A stretch of 64,000 nucleotides of DNA from Lasiosphaeris hirsuta (Eukaryota > Ascomycota > Sordariomycetes > Sordariales > Lasiosphaeriaceae): positions 5,332,001-5,396,000 of the forward strand of contig JAUKUA010000004.1 in assembly GCA_030549175.1 (NCBI GenBank), written 5' to 3'. Below, piece after piece: positions 1-12,626 of this stretch. Position 1 is the first letter of the stretch; each line of letters starts with the position of its first letter. The position numbers and the translations under genes were made by a program. The notes beneath the pieces were generated by a model. That model did no database searches. It saw only the letters and a list, made by a program, of their open reading frames with translations, and was not told the origin of the DNA.

Positions 1-1523
1 TGGAGGGGAGGGGCAGTGTGAGCGGGAAAAGGATGTACGTAACCTGGTAGCGTATGCAAACAACGGGGGTGGCGTTATTAGCGCTTACACAAAACTTTTG
101 AAGTGGACATCCGTATAAAACATAGGAAACGAGATATCTATTACGGTTACTTAGGTAAGTATCGAGCTTGTTATTAACGACTCGTTTAAAACTACCTTAT
201 ATAAAGGTTATAAGAACAATATAAAATATAATAAGTTAATAGTTAGTATCAAAGCTAAGATAGAAAAACCAATTATATTATGATAAATAAAACATATTAA
301 AGTATCTGGGAGATACCTACGATTTCTAATGGGACTATTTAAGATTAAGGACAAGTTACTATATTACGTTAATTACGATAAAAATCGTCGCCTTTATATC
401 TTAAGGGCGTACGTTAAGATAGTACTTAAGATAGTTTACAATAAACAGCCTTTAGAATATATACTTTATTAATAAGGTATAGAAAGTGAAACATTTTATC
501 TAGTTTTATAAGACTTACCGTTAGAACTAAACCGATAGATAGCTTACAAACAAAAAAATAATACCTATTTATATAATTCCATAGCTATTTTATACTATTA
601 TGATAGATTTTATTATGAACTTATAGTCTTATTAACTAGAACGATATGATACCTCGAAGGTTATAATATACTTAATACATTTTATATAGTTACGTATAAG
701 TTCTTTAAAGAACATTCTTACTGGTAGGATATTATATTTATATAATTAAAGATTAGGGAAAGATATTAATAATAATTATTAGTAATAAAGACTTAAAGTT
801 TACCTTAGTATTATAGAAAGAGATTTTCAATATCTATAATATTAAATTACTCTTTTTTACTACTTACTACTTATAAACTGATAATTAGTTAGAAAGAACG
901 AACTAAATGGTCAAGATTGTTATCTGTTTCTAAACCTCTATAATAAACGGAGAGGTTTTATAAGTTAATATATTACTATTACTCTAGTTTAATATTAATA
1001 ACATACTAACTGTTATAATTAGTAGATTACCTAATAAACTAGGTCTTAGGTTCTAGCTAAGGTCCCTAGTAAACATTTTAACTAAGAAAGAAGATATAAG
1101 AGCAGGTATTGAAGTAATAAAGGTTCTTAGGAGATATTACTAAAAGGAAGTAATTTAGCTTCTTAACATCGTTAAGGTAATAATAAAACTCCGCTATGAT
1201 AATAAGTATATACTTAAGACTTTTAAGACTGAAGATATTATTTACCTACGTCTTTATAAGGGTTATTATCCATCCAATAAGTTAAAAAGAAAATGATTAC
1301 CTTAAAGAACGGGCCTATTTAAGATTATTAATAAGATAAAGATAAGTAATCTAACTTATAAATTTAACTTCTTAACGTTATAGAAAGTATATTTAATCGT
1401 CTTAGTTACGGAACTATACTATCCTTAATAAGGTAAGGATCATTTTAGCCGAAAGTGATAAGTATTACTAACCGTTAAGGTTAATAAATAAGAAGAATAA
1501 AAGCTTAATTACATCGTTAGTGT
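1..1523 (+). pseudogene. RIP-degenerate Gypsy integrase / 3' pol remnant
   Basis: Conceptual translation of the plus strand around 340-1480 shows a Gypsy integrase full of stops. A stretch reading like 'RRLYILRAYVKIVLKI' is followed by the integrase core, where the usual cell-cycle of motifs (thr-val-thr-cys-lys-phe-ser-lys, 'SDRDPKF', 'HPQTDGQSERTNQ') can be followed in decayed form: 'VTYKFFKEH' near 690 and 'SKERTKW'-like text near 895. Past 1280 comes the C-terminal 'lys-leu-gly-pro...lys-leu-ala-tyr' region. Stops are TAG/TAA from CAG/CAA/TGG, as RIP produces. The left end runs off the window. This is a different Gypsy family from the one dominating 3.2-29 kb. Family call is from pattern memory. 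Confidence 0.65.
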
Positions 1524-1764
1524 AACAACCACTGAAAACTACATCAAGGCTGTGCATAAGCACTAGCTCCACGCAAGGCGTTCTTACAAGGCTTTGCGTA
1601 AGCACAGCCTGTAAGCAAGGCATACTGCAAAAGCTCAAAAGCTCTATATATACTGCTGTGCTCCTCAGATAGATTAAAAAGGATCATGCACTTCATAGTA
1701 CTCTTTCTTCCACCAATTATTGTGATTCCACTTCACCACCATTGCTTCCACCACCTCCTTTGAA
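1524..1764 (+). repeat. Short LTR (about 240 bp), probable 3' LTR of the left-edge Gypsy
   Basis: The segment begins TGTAACAACC directly after the integrase C-terminal remnant, which is the expected place for a 3' LTR. Its second half (about 1655-1762) reappears inverted at 17381-17482 with high identity, showing that it is a dispersed repeat. The exact 3' end is uncertain: homology between the two copies stops near the CCTTTG at about 1760, and I do not see a clean CA end. Confidence 0.5.
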
Positions 1765-2985
1765 TATACTACTATAATAATTAACGATCCGAAGCTTCTC
1801 TTTATAATAAATAAAGAGATGAAAAATATTTTTACTAAAAGATTAAAGTTAACTATTAAAAACTAAAATCCAACTAATAACCTATATATATATACCTAGT
1901 TAAAGAAGTCATTAAGTAAGACTAAGACGATATGTAATAAGTAAAATATTAATAATAACTACTTACCTTTAAAAATATTTATCTTTATAACTATCCACTA
2001 CTACCTTATAACCACTTTAAACAAAAAGTTATCTTTAGTCTTCATCTACCTTAATTATCTCGATCTTACATAAGTTTATACCTAAGCTAACTAAGTAAAC
2101 GTCCTTATTACTAATACAAACTAATACTAACGTATATAATTTTAATATCTTAAGTACTAACTTACGAATAAGACTATAAAATTTAAAAAGACTAAAGTAA
2201 TGTATACGTCTTCTATAACTAGTATACTTACTAACATGTACGATCTCTAGAAGTATCTTAAAGATAAGATTAATATTCTTAAGAATGAGATTAAGAAACT
2301 CCCGAGTTACGATAAGGTCTATAAAACTTTCTAAGTTATAAAAAAATGACGATAAATAGCGTTAATAAGTATACTACTAAAAAGTAAGTTAAAATTCTAA
2401 CGGGCCATATAAACAAACAAAGTCAACCTAAAGACTAAAGTACTTAACTACCAAATCTAAGATCTTCAAAAGGACCTAATAAAGCTTAACAAAGCCATCA
2501 AGTAACTATCAGTTACATAACCTACGGCTACCTCGACTATATATTTAAGTATCCTTATACCTGTTATGACCCTCGGTACCTCACGTAAGTATATTACTAA
2601 GGATACCTAGAACGAAATCATAATTATAGGTACTTTACCTAAGAAGTAAAATAAGTACGGTACTCTTACTGACCTATTCGGTACTAACGTTCCTAAGGTT
2701 AGTACACGTAGCAATTTGGTAGCTTTTCCTCCTACTTAAGAGACCCCTACTAAGGGTATTAGTCGCAAGAAGCCTACCGCCAAGAAGTCACCTCCCAAGA
2801 CGACTAAACGGAAGACGCTCTTCAACACTATAGACTAGAGGGACATGAACGTAGGAAATGGGATAATCTAAGCATAGCAACGGTATACGAAAGAGCTGGG
2901 AGTAATTAGTGTTTTTCTTATAGTTCAAGAGAGCGGAGGACGATAGCGAGGACGCCCTTTTCTTTCTTCTCTTACCCCGGGCACA
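1765..2985 (+). pseudogene. Unidentified degenerate transposon ORF
   Basis: An AT-rich stretch. From about 2200 to 2850 one plus-strand frame stays readable across roughly 210 codons with scattered stops. It encodes a charged, coiled-coil-like segment ('YLKDKINILKNEIKKLPSY') and ends in a lysine/proline-rich tail ('RKKPTAKKSPPKTTKRK', about 2770-2815). This resembles a nucleic-acid-binding tail of a transposon-encoded protein, but I cannot name the family. The segment lies directly upstream of a TGTTACGTGG-type LTR, so it could be the internal part of that element. Nothing else is recognisable between 1765 and 2200. Confidence 0.35.
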
Positions 2986-3235
2986 TGTTACGTGGAAAAA
3001 TGTAGATAGCTCAAATAGGTTAGTCTATTGTACGCAGTCTCTTCGCTTAATTGAGCATAGGGGGTACGCTGCCATATAATGGCAGCGCGCCCTCCAGACT
3101 GATTGCTAACGGGCTATCCTTTTACAATCATTTACACCACCATTATAATGTGTCATGTCAGTGTTCATGTGAAGGACCACTAATATAACGGTCACTAAAG
3201 CGGTCTTTTTGACTGTAGCAAGAAGATAGTTAAAT
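2986..3235 (+). repeat. TGTTACGTGG-type LTR, forward copy
   Basis: Begins TGTTACGTGGAAAAATGTAG and contains the diagnostic 'CTTAATTGAGCATAGGGGGT' block and 'TAACGGGCTATCC'. The same sequence is found inverted at 29130-29310 and 32720-33060, and as a piece at 31503-31651. The family is probably a second LTR retrotransposon (Copia-like by LTR form), but no associated pol was identified. The right end is approximate because it abuts Gypsy sequence. Confidence 0.55.
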
Positions 3236-3412
3236 ATCTTATTAAGTAAGAGAGATATCTCGAAGAAAAAGATTGGACTTGGAAACTATATGAGTACTTT
3301 TTCGATATTAAAAACCTCTAAGACTTCTATGTTAAGCACCTACGTAAACCTAAGGATCCCAAGGTCTTAGACCTAGAGCCTTAGGCTGAGGCTTTATGAA
3401 GAGGAGGGATAG
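3236..3412 (+). mobile_element. 3' end of forward Gypsy internal region (element D)
   Basis: The block around 3335-3400 (cctacgtaaacctaaggatc, then gag-cct-tag-type repeats) is the reverse complement of 5205-5290 and 25420-25480, which follow Gypsy LTRs on the other strand. It is therefore the last part of a Gypsy pol gene, read on the plus strand and ending directly at LTR D. Everything upstream in this element has been lost or replaced by the TGTTACGTGG-type LTR. Confidence 0.6.
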
Positions 3413-4063
3413 TATTATACTAGTAGGCTTACTTAGGGTCGATAGAAAAGATCACTTCCTTAACTTAAGTCTATTAGAATAGCTATAACGGTAGCTATAT
3501 CATAGCTTAACCAATAGGACACGTATACATATTACAATCCGGGTACGACTAAGGACCTCTGGGCCTATACGTAGGTCAATGGGTCCTCGGCTTAAGTTAA
3601 GATTCTAAATATTACTTATAAGTTGAGCTGGCTTAATATGAGGGTCTAGCTCGTAGGCTGTAACGTCACTAAACCTTAGGTTTGGTATAAGTAGCTATAT
3701 AACCTTAGTATCATAGTCAGAAGTTACATTAGCTAGCTAAAAGACTTATATATAATACTCTAGTAAAACTTTTAATTTTAAGAATAAGCTTCCTAGTTAC
3801 TATAATGGTTCTAGTAAATAACCTAAACCCCGACGTTCTCTGAAGTTTAGTCTCAGTAGTAACAAGTAGCTATAGCTAAACCTAACCGGGTCCTAAGGAG
3901 TCATGAAGGGAACCGTCGTCATTCGATGTAAGTACTAAGGACATAAAGAAACCTCCGTGGTTATGGTTATCATACCATCGGAGTTAAGTACTAATACCGT
4001 CCGTAGACTACCGAAGGAAAGGTTAGTAACACTTGGTAGAAACATTGATTAGTAGGACGTGAG
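3413..4063 (+). repeat. Gypsy LTR D, 5' part (interrupted)
   Basis: A RIP-mutated forward LTR (TATTATAC for canonical TGTCACAC) aligned throughout with the 5' 627 bp of LTR A at 12627. It stops at 4063 immediately after GTGAG, where a reverse Gypsy element starts. The missing 3' part resumes at 28627, after a second copy of GTGAG. Together the two parts give about 1,154 bp, close to the 1,134 bp of intact family LTRs. Confidence 0.8.
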
Positions 4064-5197
4064 TATGACATAGGCCAGTCGCAAGGACTGAGGTATGGCA
4101 ATCACAAGGTATGTTACCTTCAGTGGAACTGAGCCGCAGAGCTATGATCTAGATCAACTCAACCGTTCACTCCAGGCCGGCAATGGTATTAGTCTGACTC
4201 AGAGCTTTCACACAAGGTAAGGGAGATGACCTTCGCAACCCAAAGTCCTAGTAGTTATGAGGAAGAAGGTAGATGTAGGGAGATGGAACGATTATAAGGA
4301 AGATAACAAACGATACTTCGTAGTTATAAGTCAATGAGAAACAGAAGGGTTCACAAGGTTGTATTACCCCTCAGCTTCACTAAAGTTCAGCTAATAATCT
4401 TTCTTGGCTGTTTCTAAAAAGGACTAGGGAGCTTCTTCCTCTCGAAGATCCGTCATAGGGCCCTTGTCTCTTTTATAGAGGCTATGTATAATATACAAGG
4501 GTACTAGAATATATGAAGATTCTTCCTTAGTCACTTCGCTGGCCTAGGGCCTTACCCGCTCATCTCTCATGTCTTACTAATCAATGTTTCTACTAAGTGT
4601 TACTGACCCTTCCTTCAATAGTCCATGGGCGGTATTAGTACTTAACTCCGATAGTGTGATGACTACAACCACAGAGGTTCCTTCACGTCCTTGGTCCTTA
4701 TGTCGAAATAACGACGGTTCCCTTCATGACTTCCTAGGCTTAGTTATAGCTACCTGTTACCACTAGGCTAGACTTCGGAAAACGTTAGAGTTTAGGTCAT
4801 CTATTTAAAACTATTGTGATAACTAGGAGGCCTGTCCTTAAAAGTCCTGTTGAAACATCGTATAGGTCTCTTGGCTAGTTAATGTAGCTCTTAACTACGA
4901 TGTTAAGGTTATATAGCTACTCGTTTTAACCTTAAGGTCTAGTAACGTTATAGCTTATGAGCTAGGCCTTGGTAGTAGGCTAGTTCGACTTATAAGTAGT
5001 ATCTGGGATCCCAGCCTAGGCTAAGGACCTATCGACTTATATATGGGCTAGGGAATTCCTAGCCGTATCCGGTTTATAGTATATATATATATCCTAAAGG
5101 TTAAGCTACGATATAGCTACCGTTATAGTTATTACAGTAAACTTAAGTTAGAGAGTAATCTATCTTATTGACCTTAAATAAACTTACTAGTATAATA
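4064..5197 (-). repeat. Gypsy LTR C (3' LTR of the reverse element)
   Basis: Reads TATGACATAGGCCAG at its left edge (canonical TGTGACACAGGCCAG) and ends in the RIP-converted form of CCAGTGTGACA at 5187-5197. Length 1,134 bp, the same as LTR A. It is much more AT-shifted than its partner B: for example, the B segment around 28395-28490 is GC-rich while the matching part of C (about 4980-5075) is largely converted. Confidence 0.85.
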
Positions 5198-7225
5198 TTA
5201 TTCTCCCTCTTCATAAAGGCTCAGCCTAAGGCTCTAGGTCTAAGACCCTAAGGTCCTTCGGCTTTCGTAGGTATTTAACATAGAAATCTCAAAGTTCTTT
5301 AACGTCAGAAAAGTATTTGTAAGGTTTCTAAGTCTAATCTTTTTCTTCGGGATATTTTTCTTACCTGACGAGGTACTTGACGATTTTTTTCTTAGTACGT
5401 AAGTTAATAATTTCCTGAACTATAAATTCCTTAAGATATATATTTCTAATTTACTCTAATACTTCTAAGAGGTCTAGAGTTAGTTAAGAACTAGTTTAAT
5501 AAGGTTCAATGAAAGATATGTAAAAGGTAGGATAGATTTTTTAACGCTTTGGGAGTTTAAGTCGGACTATTATGGGAGATACTACTTTAAAGATTTTAAA
5601 GGGCCGAGTAGTTTTTTGTCTAGCTTTTTTAAAGGTCTCTAGTTTTAATATTTCTTATATTAAGTATTATTAGTTATTTTTCTTTAAAGATAGGTACTTC
5701 CTTTTGTTTTTTATCTACCTATGTCTTTATTTGATCTTAAGATTTCTTAAGGTTATTATATAGGTTCTTATAAACTGTTATTATCTGACGTATTATGATT
5801 TTATTATATAGGTTTTATATAGATTTATTAGATAGATTATCAACAGTTAGATAATATCTAAAGTTAATATAGAAAGGAAAGCTACTAATAGAGCTTAATT
5901 TAATATTATTTTATATAAATTTTACTATAGTAAGAAGAATATCTTAGTTATTTATCTTATAGTTTATAAAGGCCTTAAGATATGTTTCGATATGCTAATT
6001 TAGACGTTTAGTCTAACTATTAATCTAAGAATAAAATAATATAAACATATAAGATTTAACTTTTATATATTTAAAGAAATTATACTATAGTTTTATATTA
6101 AATCTAAAGTTCTTATCTAAAATAATATTAATTGGTAGTTTATAAAGGTATTAATATTTTTTGTAAAGATTGATATTAAGTCTTAGCTCTTCTTAGTATT
6201 ATCTTTTAAAGGTATGAAATATATTATTTTTATAAAAGTATTAATCATAACCTAAGTGAAACTATGTTTATTTAAGAGGGGTAAGTCTATAATAAAGTTT
6301 ATAGAGATAAGTCTTTATAGAAAGTATTTTAACTTAATAAGGTAAAGTAGGCCGAAGAGAAAGTAACGTCTTAGCTTATTTTCTTAATACTTATGACAAG
6401 AGTATATAAACTAGGTAATATCTTTCTTAAGATTTAGTTACTATATGTTTCGTTTAATAATCTTAATAGCTTTGTCTATATTTATATGACCTATTATCTT
6501 AATATTATGTTTTAAATAGGTGATCTGTTTTCTTAAGGTTATATTTTTTAAGATTCAGATTTTCTCTTTCCTAAAAAGGACGTTGTCTTAGTTTTCTGTA
6601 TCTTTTCTAAGTTTCCTTAATATTTCTTAGTAGTAATTATCTATTATTATTACTTTTTAAACTTATTAAAAGAAGTCTTCGTTTTATTTTAGTACTGGGA
6701 TATTATAAAGTTAGGCTTTTATTAATAAGAGTGAAAGTCTCTTAGAATTTAAGAAGTAATTTTTATTTCAAACCGAGGTTATTAGTTAGTCATTATCCCC
6801 TCCTTCTAAAAAGTACTCTTTATACTATAAGAAAGTATCTACCTTAGTATTTTAAGTATTTAGGTAAAAGTTAATAATAAAATCGAAGGTAATAAGCTAC
6901 TAGGCCTATCGAGCTTAGTAGTAGTTAAGAACTTTAACGGTTTAGAAATATTTTAAGTTATAGTAGTCCGAAAAGACTTCGATATAATACTTAGCCCCTT
7001 TTAAGTAATATCTCTATTTTTAGGATTTATTAACCATTACTAAGAGTTCTTTATCGTAGATTTTATAGTTTATTTCGATAGAGATTAGTTTACGTAAATA
7101 GAAGGTTACGAAGTAGATTCGGCTATCGTCTTAAAGCTAAGAAAGGATAACTCTAAGTATATAGTTAAAATAGTTTACTTTAATAATAGAAATATACTTA
7201 AGGTTAAAATATGACACGAAAGAAA
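5198..7225 (-). pseudogene. Gypsy pol 3' part, RIP-destroyed
   Basis: This internal region follows LTR C on the minus strand. Its first 150 bases match the reverse complement of 3250-3410 and 25400-25560, the common 3' end of pol in this family. The minus-strand frame towards 7225 corresponds to the integrase and RNase H end of pol, but TAG/TAA stops are dense and domain limits cannot be drawn. The region is cut at 7226 by a Fot1 insertion and resumes at 9089. Confidence 0.6.
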
Positions 7226-7227
7226 TA

Positions 7228-9088
7228 ACGTGATTGTATAGCGAGAGAACCAACATAGCGAGAGAACTACCTTCCCACCTCAATTAGACTATCATCTGTA
7301 ATACCAACACCACATAGGAAATGATTAGCTAAAACTACTCGGAATCTAATTCCTTATCTATTTCTATATCCTCCCGGCACGTACGAGAATTATGTCTAGT
7401 TTTACCGTAATTACTATAGTGTCGTAGACCTCTTATATGCCTCTTCGTACGACCACCCTCTAGTTGTATTTCCTCCTCTTGTCAAGCTTACATATCCTTT
7501 TCCGTTAGAATATCACTTGTATCTTCCACAGTGAGTGGCCCTCCTACCCTGATATACCTTTTTTTAGCCCTCCGGCGTTTACTTAATGTTGAATTTGCCA
7601 CCTTAAGCTCTCGGACGTGATTCTTTATTAACACCATCTCGTGTATAACCTTTATTATCCCTTTCATAATTTGGTCAAGGGCCCTAAGAATTGGTGTCGG
7701 AAAGCTACCTTGATGTCTGGTAATACGATCCTTAATATGTGTTGATTGAAGGGAGGCCTTAGTTACATTTTGTAGCGTCTTAGAGACCTAAGTGTCGTAT
7801 GTGATCTGAGGGGTAGTAGGGGATGTTAGTATACGAAGCTGTATATCCAGTTGGGAAATCACCCTTTCTGGGCTAAATAGAATAAGCCCTATCCCTTAGA
7901 ATCTTTCTCGCATGTTTTTAGGTGAAAAAGTTATATTAAATACGTTGTAAAAGGTGAGAAAGAAGTCTAGTTTCGTAATATAGTAAATATGACTACGTAT
8001 AAGTTTCTTAATTTCTTTGCCGTATAACCGCTTTAACATATTAAAATATCTAACATCAAGTGGTTAGAGTAGGTAGGATGAGTACGGAGGTATATAAAGT
8101 GTTATAATGTTATTAAACCGGTAGTAATCCTTAAACTTAAGTAAGTGATAGCTCTCGTACCTATCTAAGATAAGAAGACGCTTTTTACCTACCGTATAAG
8201 AACGAGAGTGTTTATTAAAATACTTAATCTAATTAAGGCTAATCTGGTTATTTGTCTAACCAGTTTCTAAAAGATTAATAGTCTAGCTAGGTAAGAAAGG
8301 GCTGTTTTGATATTAACTTTTAAGATACATTTTTTCCGTAACTACCATATACGGAGAAATGGTAAAACCACGTGACTGTACAGCCTAGATCACTGTAACC
8401 TATTCCCGATTACTAGGCTAGACCTTTTTAACCCTCTTATGGCCTTTGGACGAAGTAATAACGAGGGTAGGCGAGATCTGGCCTATTAAAAACCTAGTCT
8501 CGTCAAAGTTCCAGATATCTGACTCCTAGATCCCATACTTCGTGATTATATTACGAACAAGGTCAAACCACGCGCCAATTATCTTTGGATCTTTACATTT
8601 AGCCCTCTGGTAGTCGTACGGACGCGACCAACGCGTCCGGAGCTCTGGTTGTCGCCGTACGAAGTTAGAAGCCCAGCGTGGTCCGACGTGTGACACGTCG
8701 CGTGACGCGCGTAGTGAATTGGCTATATTTTCTACTAGATCGTATCCTGGCGAAAATCTTTGCTTGTACAGGTCGAGAATCCTTCGTACGATGACCTCCT
8801 CCTCAAGGGGATCAAGCTTCCGAGAGTTGGCGATAGTACTTACTCGAGCGGGAATTCCCCTCTGCCGCTTACGCAGTGTCGAATATGGTATTTAGTAGTG
8901 CTCTACTACTTTCCGAAGGCTAAGTTTCTTGTCACGTTCCATAGCCTAGAGGGCAAGCTGCAATTGTGCTTCATTTTGTGCAACGCTTATGTTTGGTTGT
9001 GGAGAAGTTTGCAGTTTTGTGCGATAGTTTTGTCGAAGTGGTAAAGTGGTTCTCTCGCTATGTTAGTTCTCTCGCTATACAATTACGT
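7228..9088 (-). mobile_element. Fot1/pogo-type DNA transposon
   Basis: A 1,861-bp element bounded by terminal inverted repeats: the left end reads ACGTGATTGTATAGCGAGAG, the right end on the other strand reads ACGTAATTGTATAGCGAGAG. TA dinucleotides lie outside each end (7226-7227 and 9089-9090), the target duplication of Tc1/mariner/pogo elements. Each repeat contains two copies of ATAGCGAGAGAAC about 17 bp apart. It encodes a pogo-type transposase on the minus strand. The length fits Fot1 elements (about 1.9 kb). It sits inside the pol region of the reverse Gypsy, and its base composition is less AT-shifted than the host element. Confidence 0.9.
7335..9010 (-). pseudogene. Fot1/pogo transposase, several premature stops
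   Basis: One minus-strand frame can be followed for most of the element. From the N-terminus it shows a psq-type HTH ('IPYSTLRKRQRG'), a CENP-B-type HTH ('KLDPLEEEVIVRRILDLY', then 'WASNFVRRQPELRTRWSR'), the first catalytic aspartate in 'IWNFDETRF' (near 8500), a downstream 'PPHSSHLLQPLD'-like region that is badly mutated near 8080, and a C-terminal region 'RTPTPP'-like, 'SKRRRAKK', ending in a decayed zinc knuckle near 7390-7345 with stop TAG at 7335. About ten in-frame stops are present, almost all TAG/TAA attributable to C-to-T or G-to-A change, so it cannot make transposase. The start codon is not identified. The frame is clean enough that the family call is secure. Confidence 0.85.
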
Positions 9089-12000
9089 TATATCTAAAGG
9101 TATCTTTTAGTGTCTTAAATATTATATTTATATATTATATCTATTTCTAAACTTATTTCGGGATATTCCTTATAGTATCGGTCAAAGATTTTACGATATA
9201 GAAACAGTTTTAAAAAAAATTTTGGTAAAAATTCATAAAGCTGAGAAATAACTAAATCTCCTTAATCGATCTTATTAGTTTCTAGTTAAAGATACATTTT
9301 ACTTTGTCTTATGATATCTCGATTTCTTTTATATTAATAATATAACAAAGGTATTTAAGATAATCGGTTTCTTAGATATATTTCGATAGGTTTATTACTA
9401 GATTATTTTTTTAAAGTCGCTTAAGTATCTCATATATAATTTAGTTATGTTTTTCCTATATAGTAATATAAACTAAGAGATCATCAATATAAGAGAAGAG
9501 TCCTTGATTAATGAGGTTTCGAAAGATATAATTAATTATAGCTTTAAAGGTTACCGGTATGATGGTTAGTTTAAAAGATATAATATTAAATTTAAAAAGT
9601 TTATAATAAGTTCGGAAAGCTATTCTTTATTTATCTCCGATCTTTATTTAAACTAGGTTGAAGCTTATTTTAAGGTTTATTTTTATGAAAATAGTAGATC
9701 CTTCTAAGATATTTTATAGTTTGGTAATTAATGGAAGTAGATATTAGTTCTTTATTATTTATTTATTTATTCTTTAGTAGTTAAATACGGGTTAGAGATT
9801 TTCTAGGTCCTAGGTAGCCTTCTTTTCTATTAAAGTATCATTTGTAACGAAGAAGATTAAGGAGAAGTATAATAATTTAGATTTCCGTTTTTTTTCTCTT
9901 TTAATATTTAATCTAGCTATATATAGAGGATTCTCTTTTCGAGTTGTGACATTAGATAAATTAGTTCCTATAAGAGCTTTCCTTCGCCTTTTATCTTAAT
10001 TTTGTAGTTTTATATCTTATGTTTTAGGAGCCGTTATGCCGCTTCGATACCTATAAGAAAGACGAATTTATAAAATCTTTAAGGGATCTTATTAATTTGA
10101 GCAGTTACTATATCTACTATTACTTCCTTCTTTCCTAATATTATAAATAAGATATAATGTTTTTTATAAAATTTGAAGATAAATGAAACTTTTAATAAGT
10201 CGGAGTTTTAGAGATAGTTAGGTTAATACTTCTAAAGCTATTAATAGGAAAGGATAATATTATATTTATCGTCGAGAAGAGAGGTTTCGAACGAGATACG
10301 GGAAGTGTCCCGTTTAGTATCTAAGCATTATTATTTTTATATAGTATTTTCTACTTTCGAAGTTAATTGTCGTATTAAAAGCTTTAAGTAGTCTAAGGAA
10401 TCTTCTCTAGATTATTAAGACATTTTAACGGGTAGTGAGGTTTTTACTTATAACTAGTACTGAGGCTCCGATATCTATGAGAGCTCGGACTGGGATTACT
10501 TTCGTTCCATAACAAATTATAGATATGGAGACGATTTTATAAGTACTATAGCATGGTTTATGGCCTTGTTTTACCTTCTTAATGAGCGACTTGTCTTTCT
10601 TAGAAGGTGGAGGGGAGCGGACTTATTTTGTTATAGTAATATAAGGAACAGTTTCTGAGGTTATAACTTAGGTTCCTATTAAAAATCTGATATCTTAGCT
10701 TCGTTGGATAGCTCGATGATTCGAGGAAAGAGTTCGGGATAGTTAGCCTTTATCATAGTCAAGATTTTAATCTTTTTTCCTTGACGTAAAGATTCTTCAG
10801 ACTTTTTCTTAAGCTAGATACGTTTCTTAATATTAAAAACCTTACTTAGAGGTTTAGGAACTTCCTTACTATTTACAACTTTACCGGAGTAACATTCTAA
10901 GATGTTGTGGCCTTATCGACCGTAGTAGTAACAAGTATTATCCTTTTTTCGCTTATTTAGGTCGGCTTACTTAATTTTTATAATACCTTCTTTGTAAGTT
11001 TTCTAATACTTCTCCTTAGGTAATATTAGTTTCTTTTTGTCCTTATTTTTCCACTTTCATTTCTTTTGTTCCTTTTTAAATTCTTTACTGGTAGGTTTAT
11101 CTAAGTAGGAGCTAGGGGTTTTTTTTTGTACTTATCCTCCTTCGAACGTTCTTTATTATTCGAAATAGACTTTCTTTTCCCTACTTTACTTTTCAATTGA
11201 TCTCTTGATTTTTCATCTTATCTTCGTAGATTAAACCGGCTGTAACAACAACTTTAAGAAAATTAGTATCGTTGGTAGAAAGATAGCCTATTTAAAAATA
11301 GATAAGGTTTATTATAACTTTAGAGACTATACTTATAATCAGTAATTAAAAAGCTTAGTTACTAAAGTCGATAGTATAGTTAAGTTCTTAAAACTTAGTT
11401 ACATACTTATTTATATTATTATTATAGGTTGGTACTTTCATAACCTTATAATCCTTAGCTCTTTAGGCTAGACTACGAAATCTTTTAATAATAATAGAAG
11501 TATATCCATTCTAACTATTAACGATTCTAAGCTTTTCGATTTAGTTACTTCGTTTTTAATACCATTCCAACATAATATTTTTTATTAAGGTACTAACGAA
11601 GCTAATTTTAGCCTTATTATTAAGAAAGTTTCGTTCGTAGACGTTAAAATATTTCTTAACTAAAATGTTACTATGTCTTAAATTCGACCTTATCTTTCTT
11701 ATTATATCTTTCGGGTCTAGCTATTCTTATGGCTACGTCTTAGCTACGGAAGTCGCGGATTGTAACTATGTATTCTTACAAAATAACTTAGTTTGTTTAG
11801 GCAATATCGAAAAGAATAGTTATTATATCGAGAGAAGGGGTTAGTAATAGTTTCTAGGAAAGTTCTCGTAGTCCTTCTAGAGAGTCTAGTAGACTTCTTA
11901 GGAGTCCTAAGAAACCTAGTAGTCCTTCCGGTAGTAAACTTAGTCGTCCCTAATAGTTATCGTCGGAAGGCGTAGTAATATACCAGCTCTTGTTTAATAT

Positions 12001-12626
12001 TATAGGAGATCTCCTCCGTTATTTCCTTCTCTCATTTGGATATCAGAGTTTTATATACTATTAACCTATCTCTAGGCTTTAGCCGATATTTCCTAGGTTA
12101 TCCTTTTTTAAAGGTTACGGTCAGAGAGAGAGTCTTCGTTATAGTCAAAGTTATAAGTCGAAGTTAATTTCTTAGACGGTTAGAAGGTCTATCGTTATAA
12201 AGGTTCTATAGATAAGGTTTTTTACGAACGAAATATTACCCTTTACATAAGTACGTCGGTATCGATTTTACTTGTTGGTCTTAGCTTAGCTAAGAAAGTT
12301 TCTTAGACTAGGTTATAGAAATATTCCTAGAGTTATTTTAAAAGTTTCTCGTCTCTAGGTATTTTAGGTATACCAGGCTAGGTCAACGACATAAAGACGT
12401 TAAGTTATCTTTAGACTTAGGTTAACTAATTTCCGATATCGACGTTATATCTATCTTAGAAGGCTTACTTTTCGTTTTAAAGCCGTAAAAGTTCGTTGAC
12501 ATAGGTTAATTCGAGATCGTAGTCTTTAGCTACTAGTACTTTTGTCGTTAGAAGTCTCTGACGTCTTTTTGTTAAGCCTCTGTTTACGCCAAAACAATGG
12601 CAAAGGCCTTCTCATAAGTTGCTATG
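9089..12626 (-). pseudogene. Gypsy gag-pol 5' part, RIP-destroyed
   Basis: Continuation of the reverse element after the Fot1 insertion. On the minus strand a gag zinc knuckle is recognisable at about 10885-10935 ('GHNILECY' preceded by Tyr/Cys residues). Upstream of it, at about 11000-11700, is the lysine-rich gag region matching 15600-15900 on the plus strand. The right-hand edge (12545-12620) matches the reverse complement of 14230-14330, the leader/early gag of the forward copy. The last five bases, CTATG (12622-12626), are the target duplication of the forward element that follows. Confidence 0.65.

Noticed and set aside
8760..9044. 94-codon open frame on the plus strand
   Set aside because: It is antisense to the N-terminal part of the Fot1 transposase, whose minus-strand frame shows clear HTH motifs.
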